Shown in pieces: positions 51,863-58,897 of a DNA stretch of 64,000 nucleotides. A model generated the notes under the pieces. It did no database searches. It was not told the DNA's origin and saw only the letters and a list, made by a program, of their open reading frames with translations. A program made the position numbers and the translations under genes. Numbering within the stretch: the stretch's first letter is position 1; each line of letters opens with the position of its first letter. Location of the stretch: assembly GCF_004745075.1 (NCBI RefSeq), contig NZ_RHFH01000002.1, forward strand, positions 355,497 to 419,496. Reading direction: 5' to 3'. This DNA comes from Brevibacterium sp. S111 (GTDB taxonomy: Bacteria > Actinomycetota > Actinomycetes > Actinomycetales > Brevibacteriaceae).

Positions 51863-53698
51863 TCAGCCCGAATGCGCGGCGAGGACCTCGAGGACGGACT
51901 CTCCGTAGCGGTCGAGCTTCTTCAGACCGACACCGCTGACCTGTCCGAGCTCGCTGACCGAGCTCGGCCTGACCTCGACGATGCCGTAGAGCGTGGCATC
52001 GGGGAACACGACATAGGCGGGCACGCCCTGCTCCTTCGCCTGTTCACCGCGCCAGGCGCGCAGGGCTTCGAACAGGGAGGCATCGGCCGGGTCGAGTTCG
52101 ACTTCGGGACCGGACCGGCGGCGGGATCCCGCCTTCTTCGCACCGGACCTCTTCACCGGGTCGACGCGCAGCGAGATCTCCTCTTCACCGCGCAGCACGG
52201 GACCGGCCGCCTCACCGACGACGAGGACCCCGTAATCGCCGTGGGACTCCAGCAGTCCTCGGGCGAGCACCTGACGGATGACGGTCTTCCACTGGCTTTC
52301 GGACAGGTCGTCGCCGACGCCCCAGACGCTCAGGCTCTCGTGGTCGGACGCCCGGGAGCGGTCGTTGTCGTTGCCGCGCAGCACATCGATGACCTGCCCG
52401 GATCCGAAACGCTGTCCGCGTTCGCGGTCGAGACGGATGACCGCCGAGAGCAGCTTCTGCACGGCCACGGTCGCATCCCAGGTCACCGGGGGTGTCATGC
52501 AGGTGTCGCAGTTGCCGCAGGGCTCGGACTCCTCATCGAAGTAGCGCAGCAGCTGCACGCGCCGACAGTCGACGGTCTCGCACAGGGCCAGCATCGAGTC
52601 GAGATGGCTCATCGCACGGCGTTTGAACACCTGGTCGCCCTCACCGGATTCGATGAGGCGGCGCTGGGAGACGACATCGCCGAGGCCGTAGACCATCCAG
52701 GCATCCGCGGGCAGCCCGTCACGGCCGGCACGGCCGGTCTCCTGGTAATAGCCTTCGACCGATCTGGGCAGATCGAGATGGGCGACGAAGCGGACGTCGG
52801 GTTTGTCGATGCCCATGCCGAAGGCGATCGTGGCGACCATGACGATCCCGTCCTCACGGAGGAACCGAGCCTGGTTCTCCGCCCGCACCTCGGCGGGAAG
52901 TCCCGCGTGATAGGGCAGGGCGGTGATGCCACGGGCCACGAGCGCCTCGGCGAGCTGATCGACGCCGCGCCGGGACAGGCAGTAGACGATGCCGGCGTCC
53001 CCGGGGTGTTCGGTGGTGATGAAGTTGAGCAGCTGGGACCGGGCCGAAGCCTTCGGTTCGATCCGATAGGTGATGTTGGGCCGGTCGAAGCTGGCGACGA
53101 AGTGCTCGGCCTCCTGGAGGTGGAGGCGTTCGGTGAGCTCGGCATGAGTCGCCGGGGTCGCCGTGGCCGTCAGCGCGATGCGCGGGACGTCGGGGAACCG
53201 TTCGGCCAGCACCCCGAGCCCGAGATAGTCGCTGCGGAAGTCATGGCCCCACTGGGACACACAGTGGGCTTCGTCGATGGCGAACAGTGAGATCTGCGCC
53301 TGTTCGAGCAGCCGCATCGTCCGCGAGAGCACGAGGCGTTCGGGCGCGAGGTAGAGCAGGTCGATCTCACCGGCGAGCAGCTGCTGCTCGACCTGCTGCG
53401 CGGTGTCGAAATCGAGAGAGGAATTGAGGTAGGCCGCGCGCACACCGAGGTTCTCCAGAGCCGCGACCTGATCGGCCATGAGCGCGATGAGCGGGGAGAT
53501 GACCACGCCCGTGCCCGGCCTGACCAGGGACGGAATCTGATAGCACAGAGATTTTCCGCCGCCGGTGGGCATGAGCACGACCGCATCCCCACCACCGACG
53601 ACCTGGTCGACGATGGCCGCCTGCTCACCCCGGAACTCCTCATAGCCGAAGACATCGTGAAGGACATCGAGGGCGGAGGTCGTGGCTGCGGAGGTCAT
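51863..53698 (-). CDS. recQ: ATP-dependent DNA helicase RecQ
   Basis: A 611-residue RecQ with motif 0 FGYEEFRGEQ, Walker A MPTGGGKSLCYQIP, DEAH box in FAIDEAHCVSQWGHDFRSDY, SATATP-like LTATATPATHAEL and motif VI YQETGRAGRDGLP. The zinc cluster has Cys in CETVDCRRVQLLRYF and PCGNCDTC, followed by winged helix and a C-terminal HRDC domain (LFEALRAWRGEQAKEQGVPA). Full length. The second of two nearby ATGs is used. It acts in recombination and replication-fork repair. It stands alone. Confidence 0.95.
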   Translation of the reverse strand: MTSAATTSALDVLHDVFGYEEFRGEQAAIVDQVVGGGDAVVLMPTGGGKSLCYQIPSLVRPGTGVVISPLIALMADQVAALENLGVRAAYLNSSLDFDTAQQVEQQLLAGEIDLLYLAPERLVLSRTMRLLEQAQISLFAIDEAHCVSQWGHDFRSDYLGLGVLAERFPDVPRIALTATATPATHAELTERLHLQEAEHFVASFDRPNITYRIEPKASARSQLLNFITTEHPGDAGIVYCLSRRGVDQLAEALVARGITALPYHAGLPAEVRAENQARFLREDGIVMVATIAFGMGIDKPDVRFVAHLDLPRSVEGYYQETGRAGRDGLPADAWMVYGLGDVVSQRRLIESGEGDQVFKRRAMSHLDSMLALCETVDCRRVQLLRYFDEESEPCGNCDTCMTPPVTWDATVAVQKLLSAVIRLDRERGQRFGSGQVIDVLRGNDNDRSRASDHESLSVWGVGDDLSESQWKTVIRQVLARGLLESHGDYGVLVVGEAAGPVLRGEEEISLRVDPVKRSGAKKAGSRRRSGPEVELDPADASLFEALRAWRGEQAKEQGVPAYVVFPDATLYGIVEVRPSSVSELGQVSGVGLKKLDRYGESVLEVLAAHSG

Positions 53699-53790
53699 GG
53701 ATCCCACCCTAGTTCACGGCACTGACTCAGAACCTCCGGGGCGTTCAGTCGTTTGAGACCGTGCAGGAGAGGCGACGGAGGACATCTGGC

Positions 53791-53870
53791 GCCGAGTTTT
53801 GGTCGCAATCGGACATTCGCGCCGAAATTGAGGTCGCAATCGGATACTTTGCTGCCGCCAAAATGTCCGA
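53791..53870. repeat. Structured repeat region between recQ and an MFS gene
   Basis: GGTCGCAATCGGA occurs twice (53801-53813 and 53832-53844), each preceded by GCCGA. CGGACATT (53810-53817) is complementary to AATGTCCG (53863-53870), and a further TGTCCGAAAG follows. No gene is seen in the 225-bp gap. It may be a repetitive extragenic element or regulatory region. Confidence 0.5.
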
Positions 53871-53923
53871 AGGTGACCTATGTTTCAGCGAACTGTCCGA
53901 AAGTGCCCGGCCCGGACCGTCCC

Positions 53924-55147
53924 TCACCGGGCAGAGAACCTCCGGGCCGCGACGAGCCCGAACACGCAGACCGCGGCCACCGCGACCGCGAAGATCGTCG
54001 TCGCATTCGCCAGTCCCACCTCGGCGGCGAGGAATCCGGCACCGATCGCCGGCACGGACATGAAGACGTAGGCGAGGATGAAGTAGGAGGTGGTCGCCTC
54101 GGTGCGGTGCTCCGGGGCGGTGGCTGCGGTGATCGCGCGCATCCCGGTCATGAACACCAGCCCCTGCCCGGCTCCGGCCAGCACGGAGGAGACGATGAGC
54201 ACCGGCAGCGAGCCGATCAGGAGCGCGAGCACAAGCGCACCCATGCTCACGATCATCGTCACCGTCCCGCCGACGATGAGCCGACGGTCGCTCAGTCCCC
54301 GAAAGACCAGCTGCGCGCTCGCCGAGGCGCCGAAGAGGAGGAACACGACGGTGCCGGTGACCGCCGTCGACGTGAGGTGCAGGGTCTGCCCGATGAAGCT
54401 CGGCGCGACCGCCGAATACAGGCCACACACCGCGAATCCGGTGATCGCTCCCGGTGAGGCGGCGAGGAACATGCGCTTCGCCGAGGCGGGGATGCCCGGC
54501 AGCTGCAGCCGCACCGCACCCGGGGTGCCCCGCTGCTGCCTCCGCGTCCGGTCCCGAACAAGGAGCAGCGCGGCCCCGGCGATGATGAGCATGATCGCGT
54601 TGACGAGGAACGGTGTGAAGAGGGGCCCGGCGGCGAAGTGGGCGAGGAGTCCGGAGGAGAGGATCCCCAATCCCAGTCCGCCCATGTTCGCGGCCGTCGC
54701 GAGCGACCCGGCCAGCCGTTCGCGTCCGGCCGGGGCGTTCTCGAGCACGGTGACGGTGGCCGTGGACGTGAAGATCCCCGCGGCCAGCCCGGAGAGGACA
54801 CGTCCGGTGAGCAGCAGTCCGACGTTCGCGCCGATGAGGAAGAGGACCGCCGAGGCGACCGAGAAGACCACCCCGAGGCTGAGCACCGGGCGCCGCCCGA
54901 GACCGTCGGAGAGGCGGCCGAAGACGATGAGTGCGGCGATGACGCCGAGTGCGTAGATCGCGAAGAGCTGAGTCGTGAATGCGGTGCCGAAGCCGAACCG
55001 CTCCTCGTAGAGGGGGTAGAGCGGAGTCGGCAGGGTCGTGCCCATCATGACGACGGTGAAGACATACGCCGAGGCGGCCAACCCCCATCCCGTGGCCGCA
55101 TGCGACTGCGATGGGTCCGGGGTCTTCGCCTGCGATCCTTCGGACAT
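53924..55147 (-). CDS. MFS transporter (drug exporter type)
   Basis: A 407-residue transporter with twelve helices. PTPLYPLYEERFGFGTAFTT, FGRLSDGLGRRPVLSLG (loop 2-3 motif) and LLTGRVLSGLAAGIFTSTAT mark the multidrug/arabinose-type exporters of the DHA1 group. The ATG at MSEGSQAK has a GGCGG-type ribosome site; the open frame continues upstream without one. The gene contains one 12-mer copy (54478-54489) and two one-mismatch copies. Confidence 0.83.
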   Translation of the reverse strand: MSEGSQAKTPDPSQSHAATGWGLAASAYVFTVVMMGTTLPTPLYPLYEERFGFGTAFTTQLFAIYALGVIAALIVFGRLSDGLGRRPVLSLGVVFSVASAVLFLIGANVGLLLTGRVLSGLAAGIFTSTATVTVLENAPAGRERLAGSLATAANMGGLGLGILSSGLLAHFAAGPLFTPFLVNAIMLIIAGAALLLVRDRTRRQQRGTPGAVRLQLPGIPASAKRMFLAASPGAITGFAVCGLYSAVAPSFIGQTLHLTSTAVTGTVVFLLFGASASAQLVFRGLSDRRLIVGGTVTMIVSMGALVLALLIGSLPVLIVSSVLAGAGQGLVFMTGMRAITAATAPEHRTEATTSYFILAYVFMSVPAIGAGFLAAEVGLANATTIFAVAVAAVCVFGLVAARRFSAR

Positions 55148-55285
55148 CGCCACCGCCTTTCGCCTCGGGTGCCGTCTGCCCCCTGTACGTGTCGAACCGT
55201 CAGCGATTGTACGCTGGAGTCTCCGCACCATGCCGGGGCGCCGGCATGGTGGATTGTGCGCATCCGCGAGAAGGAGCAGATTCCG

Positions 55286-55747
55286 ATGACCACGAGCCCG
55301 ATCACCCCCATCCCGGCAGAGTCGACCGCGGCCGAGGCCCCGAGCCGGCGTCGGGTGATGAAGACCGTGGGCGTGGCCGGAACCGCTGCGGTCGTCGGCA
55401 CCTCGGTGGCGGCCACCTCGGGGTGCTCACCCGAAGAGGAGGAGGCCGCGCCGACGCAGGATGCGAGCCTTCCGAGCTCCGATGTTCCCGTCGGATCGGG
55501 CACCGTCATCGACGATACCTATGTTGTGACTCAGCCGAAGAAGGGCGAGTTCTTCGCGTTCTCGTCCGTGTGCACGCACCAGGGCTGCCAGGTCAAGAGG
55601 GTCACCGAGGAAGCCATCATCTGTCCGTGCCACTCGACGAACTTCTCGGTCACCACCGGTGAGGTGCTCTCCGGTCCGGCCGAGGAACCGCTGCCGAAGT
55701 ACGAGGTCACCGAGGACGGCGGGACCCTGACGATCACGGGCAAGTGA
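55286..55747 (+). CDS. Rieske [2Fe-2S] lipoprotein
   Basis: A 153-residue exported protein. A twin-arginine leader (SRRRVMKTVGVAGTAAVVG) ends in the lipobox-like ATSGCS, so it could be lipidated at Cys47. The Rieske domain binds a 2Fe-2S cluster through CTHQGC and CPCH. GAAGGAGC precedes the ATG. Such small proteins donate or accept electrons outside the membrane; no oxidase or cytochrome gene is adjacent. Confidence 0.87.
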   Translation: MTTSPITPIPAESTAAEAPSRRRVMKTVGVAGTAAVVGTSVAATSGCSPEEEEAAPTQDASLPSSDVPVGSGTVIDDTYVVTQPKKGEFFAFSSVCTHQGCQVKRVTEEAIICPCHSTNFSVTTGEVLSGPAEEPLPKYEVTEDGGTLTITGK

Positions 55748-55827
55748 TCCATCGCCTCCGGGTGAGGCGTCCGCGCCCGTCGGGGGCGCGGGTGGCCTGC
55801 ATCCTGTGATGCTGCGTTCGCTGGGGC

Positions 55828-56202
55828 TCAGAGGAGAAGTCCGGGCAGAACCAGGGCTCCGGCGATGACGAGGGCGGCCACGACGGAGAAGCCGAGTCCG
55901 CTCACCTCGCTGCGACGGGTCTTTGCGTCTTCGGCCCGCCAGGGCAGGCCGGGCCAGACGAGAACTGCCCGGAAGACGGCGACGACGATGGTGGCCATGG
56001 CGGCCAGCCAGACCCAGACGAACCAGTCGGCCCAGCCTCCGAAGGGTCCGACGAGGCGGATGAGAAGCACGAACATCACGCCCGTGCCGATCCCCGAGAG
56101 CAGGCCCATCCGCGTCGCCGACCTGGATGCCCGCAGTGCTGCGAAGGCGCCCCAGGCTGCGATGATCGCACCGATGACCGCTGAGACGAATTCGGGATTC
56201 AT
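55828..56202 (-). CDS. Small membrane protein of unknown function
   Basis: A 124-residue protein with four predicted helices (VSAVIGAIIAAWGAFAALRA; GIGTGVMFVLLIRLVGPFG; WFVWVWLAAMATIVVAVFRA; LGFSVVAALVIAGALVLPGL). No family recognised. It overlaps the upstream serine hydrolase by 4 nt and is probably made with it. Confidence 0.7.
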   Translation of the reverse strand: MNPEFVSAVIGAIIAAWGAFAALRASRSATRMGLLSGIGTGVMFVLLIRLVGPFGGWADWFVWVWLAAMATIVVAVFRAVLVWPGLPWRAEDAKTRRSEVSGLGFSVVAALVIAGALVLPGLLL

Positions 56203-57359
56203 GACCGTGCTCCCTCCTGTCTGACGTCGACCGGTCGCGCCGGCCCGGCGTCGGATGTGTCTGAGATCAGCGCTGCAGCCGCATCGACCCAGTTCGCGGA
56301 GTCGTTGAGCACGATGACACCCCGCCCGGACTGTGCATCGAAGCCGAGGAACGACGTGTAGCCTCCTGTACCTCCGTTGTGCCAGGTGAGGTTCGGCGCG
56401 CGGGTCTTCGTCGTGAACCAGGCCCAGCCGATGCGGTCGCCTTCATCGAAATCGGCGCGGGGCTCGGCGGCATTCGCGCCGGGAGCGCTTCCATCGCGTA
56501 CCGCCCGCAGCCAGATCGACATGTCGTGGGCGGTCGAGCGGATCGCACCGGCGGGCGCGGAGCCGCCCATCACCCACGGGGCGGCGGACAGGCCCGAGGA
56601 GGTGCGGCCGTGGCTCAATCCCTCGGGGGAGTCCGGCACGAAGGTCTCCTTCATTCCCAGCGGTTCGGTGATCCGCGTCCGCACGAGCTCGCCGTAGTCC
56701 TCCCCAGTGACCTCGGCGATGGCCTGACCGAGGACGGCGAAGCCGAAGTTCGAGTACTCGGGCTCCTTCTTCCCGACCTCCGCCTCGTGCAGACCGGCCA
56801 CGATGGCGGCGGCGTCACCGCGGTAGGGGTCCGCGCGGACGTAGTTCGCGAGGATGCCGGAGAGGCCCTCGCCCCACCCTGACCACGGCTTCTGCGAGGG
56901 CAGACCCGACCGCTGCTGGGCGATGGACTTGAGGCTCACTTCGGCGACCTTCCCGTGCAGGTCCGGCCAGACCTCGCCGAGGCGGGTGTCCGCGTCGATC
57001 TCGCCCCGGTCGATGGCATCGGCGAAGAGGGCGGCGGTGAACGTCTTCGTGATCGAGCCGATCTCGAATTCGGTGTGTTCATCGGCCCCGGTGCCCGCGA
57101 AGGTGACCTCGTCGCCGTCGATGCGGGCCGCGGCGATGTGCTGCCAGTGTTTGCTGCCGAGGGTCTGTGCGAGCTCGCTCATGAGCTCGGCGTCACCGGT
57201 GGGAGTTCCTTGGAAGCCGCGCGGCCACGGGGTGAGGACGGCGAGAGCGACGGCCGTGAGTGTCGCGGCGGCCAGGGCGATGATCCGGCGCCGAGGCGCG
57301 CGCCCGGAAGTCGCCTCACCGTCCGCCGGAGGCCTGCGGTCGGGATCGGTTTCGGTCAT
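56199..57359 (-). CDS. Membrane-anchored beta-lactamase-fold serine hydrolase
   Basis: A 386-residue protein. A cytosolic leader and one signal-anchor helix (RRRIIALAAATLTAVALAVL, about 25-45) precede a class C/PBP4*-type domain: SxxK in EIGSITKTFTAALFADAI, YxN in EYSNFGFAVLGQAIAEV, and HNGGTGGYTS in place of KTG. The start at MTETDPDRR is supported because the open frame upstream overlaps the ArsR gene in another frame. Second gene of an operon with ArsR (68 bp gap) and the small membrane protein. It contains a 12-mer copy (56974-56985). Confidence 0.85.
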   Translation of the reverse strand: MTETDPDRRPPADGEATSGRAPRRRIIALAAATLTAVALAVLTPWPRGFQGTPTGDAELMSELAQTLGSKHWQHIAAARIDGDEVTFAGTGADEHTEFEIGSITKTFTAALFADAIDRGEIDADTRLGEVWPDLHGKVAEVSLKSIAQQRSGLPSQKPWSGWGEGLSGILANYVRADPYRGDAAAIVAGLHEAEVGKKEPEYSNFGFAVLGQAIAEVTGEDYGELVRTRITEPLGMKETFVPDSPEGLSHGRTSSGLSAAPWVMGGSAPAGAIRSTAHDMSIWLRAVRDGSAPGANAAEPRADFDEGDRIGWAWFTTKTRAPNLTWHNGGTGGYTSFLGFDAQSGRGVIVLNDSANWVDAAAALISDTSDAGPARPVDVRQEGARS

Positions 57360-57427
57360 CGTTCCTCCTCGTGGTCGGGGGTGGGAAGTGCGGTGATCAG
57401 GGACGGAACGCTCGCCGCCCGTGTCGT

Positions 57428-58036
57428 TCAGTGCGTGCCGATGAGCACGAGCGTGAGCAGCGGGATGACCCGCGAGGCGGGGACTCGCCAGTGCCCGCGG
57501 CGGGCATTCTCGAGCCATCCGGCACCGGCGAGGGCATGCACATGGTGGTAGATCTGCCCGGACGTGCCGAAGCGCTCGTCCCGACCGAGCTCGGCCACGG
57601 TCGACGTGCCTTCGTAGATCGCCTGCAACAGCTGGAGTCGGACGGGATGGCCGAGCGCTGCCAGGGATCCGGCCGCCTCGGCGAAATCGATGTCGCCCAG
57701 TCCCGCAGTCGTCAGCCCCATCTGCCATGCCACGGGGCCGTCGGCGCCCGGGGGAGTGGTGTACCCGGTGTAGGTCACTCCGCCGTCCTCGCCGAGGCGG
57801 TCGACGAGTCCGTGCAGTGCCCAGAACGTGTCCGTGTCGCCGGGCAGCCCCGCGGCTGCCTCGCCCGGGGGCGCGGATCCCGTCCCGCCCGCAGCCGGGG
57901 ACGATTCTGCGCTGCCCGTCTCCGCGGGAGCACCCGATGCCCTTGCCCCCGTCACGGGTGAGGCTCCGGCTTCGAGCTCGGCGACTCGGCGTTCGAGTGC
58001 AGAGAGGCGTTCCTCCGATGAAGGCGTCGATTCCAT
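57428..58036 (-). CDS. ArsR-type winged-helix regulator
   Basis: A 202-residue protein with a coiled N-terminus (EERLSALERRVAELEAG), a low-complexity Gly/Ala/Pro linker and a C-terminal winged helix (AGSLAALGHPVRLQLLQAIY, TSTVAELGRDERFGTSGQIY, HHVHALAGAGWLENARRGHW). Two 12-mer copies lie inside (57673-57684 minus, 57789-57800 plus). It heads the hydrolase operon and has an unusual AT-rich repeat just upstream that is probably its own operator. Confidence 0.82.
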   Translation of the reverse strand: MESTPSSEERLSALERRVAELEAGASPVTGARASGAPAETGSAESSPAAGGTGSAPPGEAAAGLPGDTDTFWALHGLVDRLGEDGGVTYTGYTTPPGADGPVAWQMGLTTAGLGDIDFAEAAGSLAALGHPVRLQLLQAIYEGTSTVAELGRDERFGTSGQIYHHVHALAGAGWLENARRGHWRVPASRVIPLLTLVLIGTH

Positions 58037-58055
58037 GGCTCAATAATACAATAAA

Positions 58056-58076
58056 TACGTAATTACGTAAATACGT
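58056..58076. promoter_or_regulatory. ArsR operator candidate with ACGT at 8-bp spacing
   Basis: TACGTAATTACGTA (58056-58069) is a perfect 14-bp palindrome, and a third ACGT at 58073-58076 continues the 8-bp spacing (58057, 58065, 58073). It lies 20 bp upstream of the ArsR start within the divergent region. Confidence 0.6.
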
Positions 58077-58150
58077 CTCGAAGGGTGCGTCCGCGCCTGA
58101 GTCAGGGCTGAACGGACAGACTCAGGCAGGCGACCTAGACTGGTGTCGTG

Positions 58151-58870
58151 ATGAGTACCGAAGAGCCGCGCACCGAATCCACGTCCCCGCGTTCCGAGGC
58201 CTCCCCGCAGGCCATCGCCGCCGCGAAACGGCTCGGCACGCCCATGGTCGTCCGTGGCCTCCTCGGTGTGGTTTTCGGCATCGCCACCGTCTTCTGGCCC
58301 CGTGATGACAGCAACCCGCTGCAGCTGAGCATGCCGACCGACGTCGTCGACCACCTCGCCATCGGCTACCTCATCCTCTTCGCCCTCGCCCTGGTATTCG
58401 AAGCCGTGCGCGCACCGCTGAACGTGCGCACCGCGATCTACGGCCAGGCCGTCATTGCGATCCCGGCGATCGTATTCCTCTTCCTCGCCGACCACCCCGC
58501 CGAGCTGCGCGCGGCGCTGAGCATCTGGGCCCTGCTGCACGGCGCGCTCGAATTCTGGGCCTACAGGCAGCTGAAGTCCCAGCCGATGGCCTCGGACTTC
58601 CTCATCGCTGCGGGAACCCACGCCCTGCTGGGCATCATCCTCGTCTTCGGCGACGGTATGGAGGCCCTGTCGATCCTCGGCTTCACCGGCGCCGCGACCC
58701 TCATCGCCGGCGTGATCTTCATCATCGGCGGGTACTCCCGCCTGAGCAAAGGTCGCCAGCTGGCCAAGCGCGGCGAACCGGCCGAGCAGATCGGCACCCC
58801 CGCCGAGGCGGCCACCTCCGACGACTCCGACGAATCAGATGACGGAACTGCCCCGAAGAACGAGCCCTGA
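58151..58870 (+). CDS. HdeD/DUF308-like membrane protein
   Basis: A 239-residue protein with six membrane helices. The order fits the HdeD family: RGLLGVVFGIATVFWP, HLAIGYLILFALALVFEAVR, AIYGQAVIAIPAIVFLF, AALSIWALLHGALEFWAYRQ, DFLIAAGTHALLGIILVFGD and FTGAATLIAGVIFIIGGYSR. An acidic tail (DDSDESDDG) ends it. A GTG one codon earlier is possible. HdeD proteins are linked to acid or stress tolerance; no function is shown here. Confidence 0.75.
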   Translation: MSTEEPRTESTSPRSEASPQAIAAAKRLGTPMVVRGLLGVVFGIATVFWPRDDSNPLQLSMPTDVVDHLAIGYLILFALALVFEAVRAPLNVRTAIYGQAVIAIPAIVFLFLADHPAELRAALSIWALLHGALEFWAYRQLKSQPMASDFLIAAGTHALLGIILVFGDGMEALSILGFTGAATLIAGVIFIIGGYSRLSKGRQLAKRGEPAEQIGTPAEAATSDDSDESDDGTAPKNEP

Positions 58871-58897
58871 CCGGGCACCCGAGACACCCGAGGTGAG

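Noticed and set aside
53745..55088. Arg/His-rich open frame of 447 codons on the minus strand overlapping the MFS gene
   Set aside because: Out-of-frame shadow of the MFS transporter, with no hydrophobic pattern or ribosome site.
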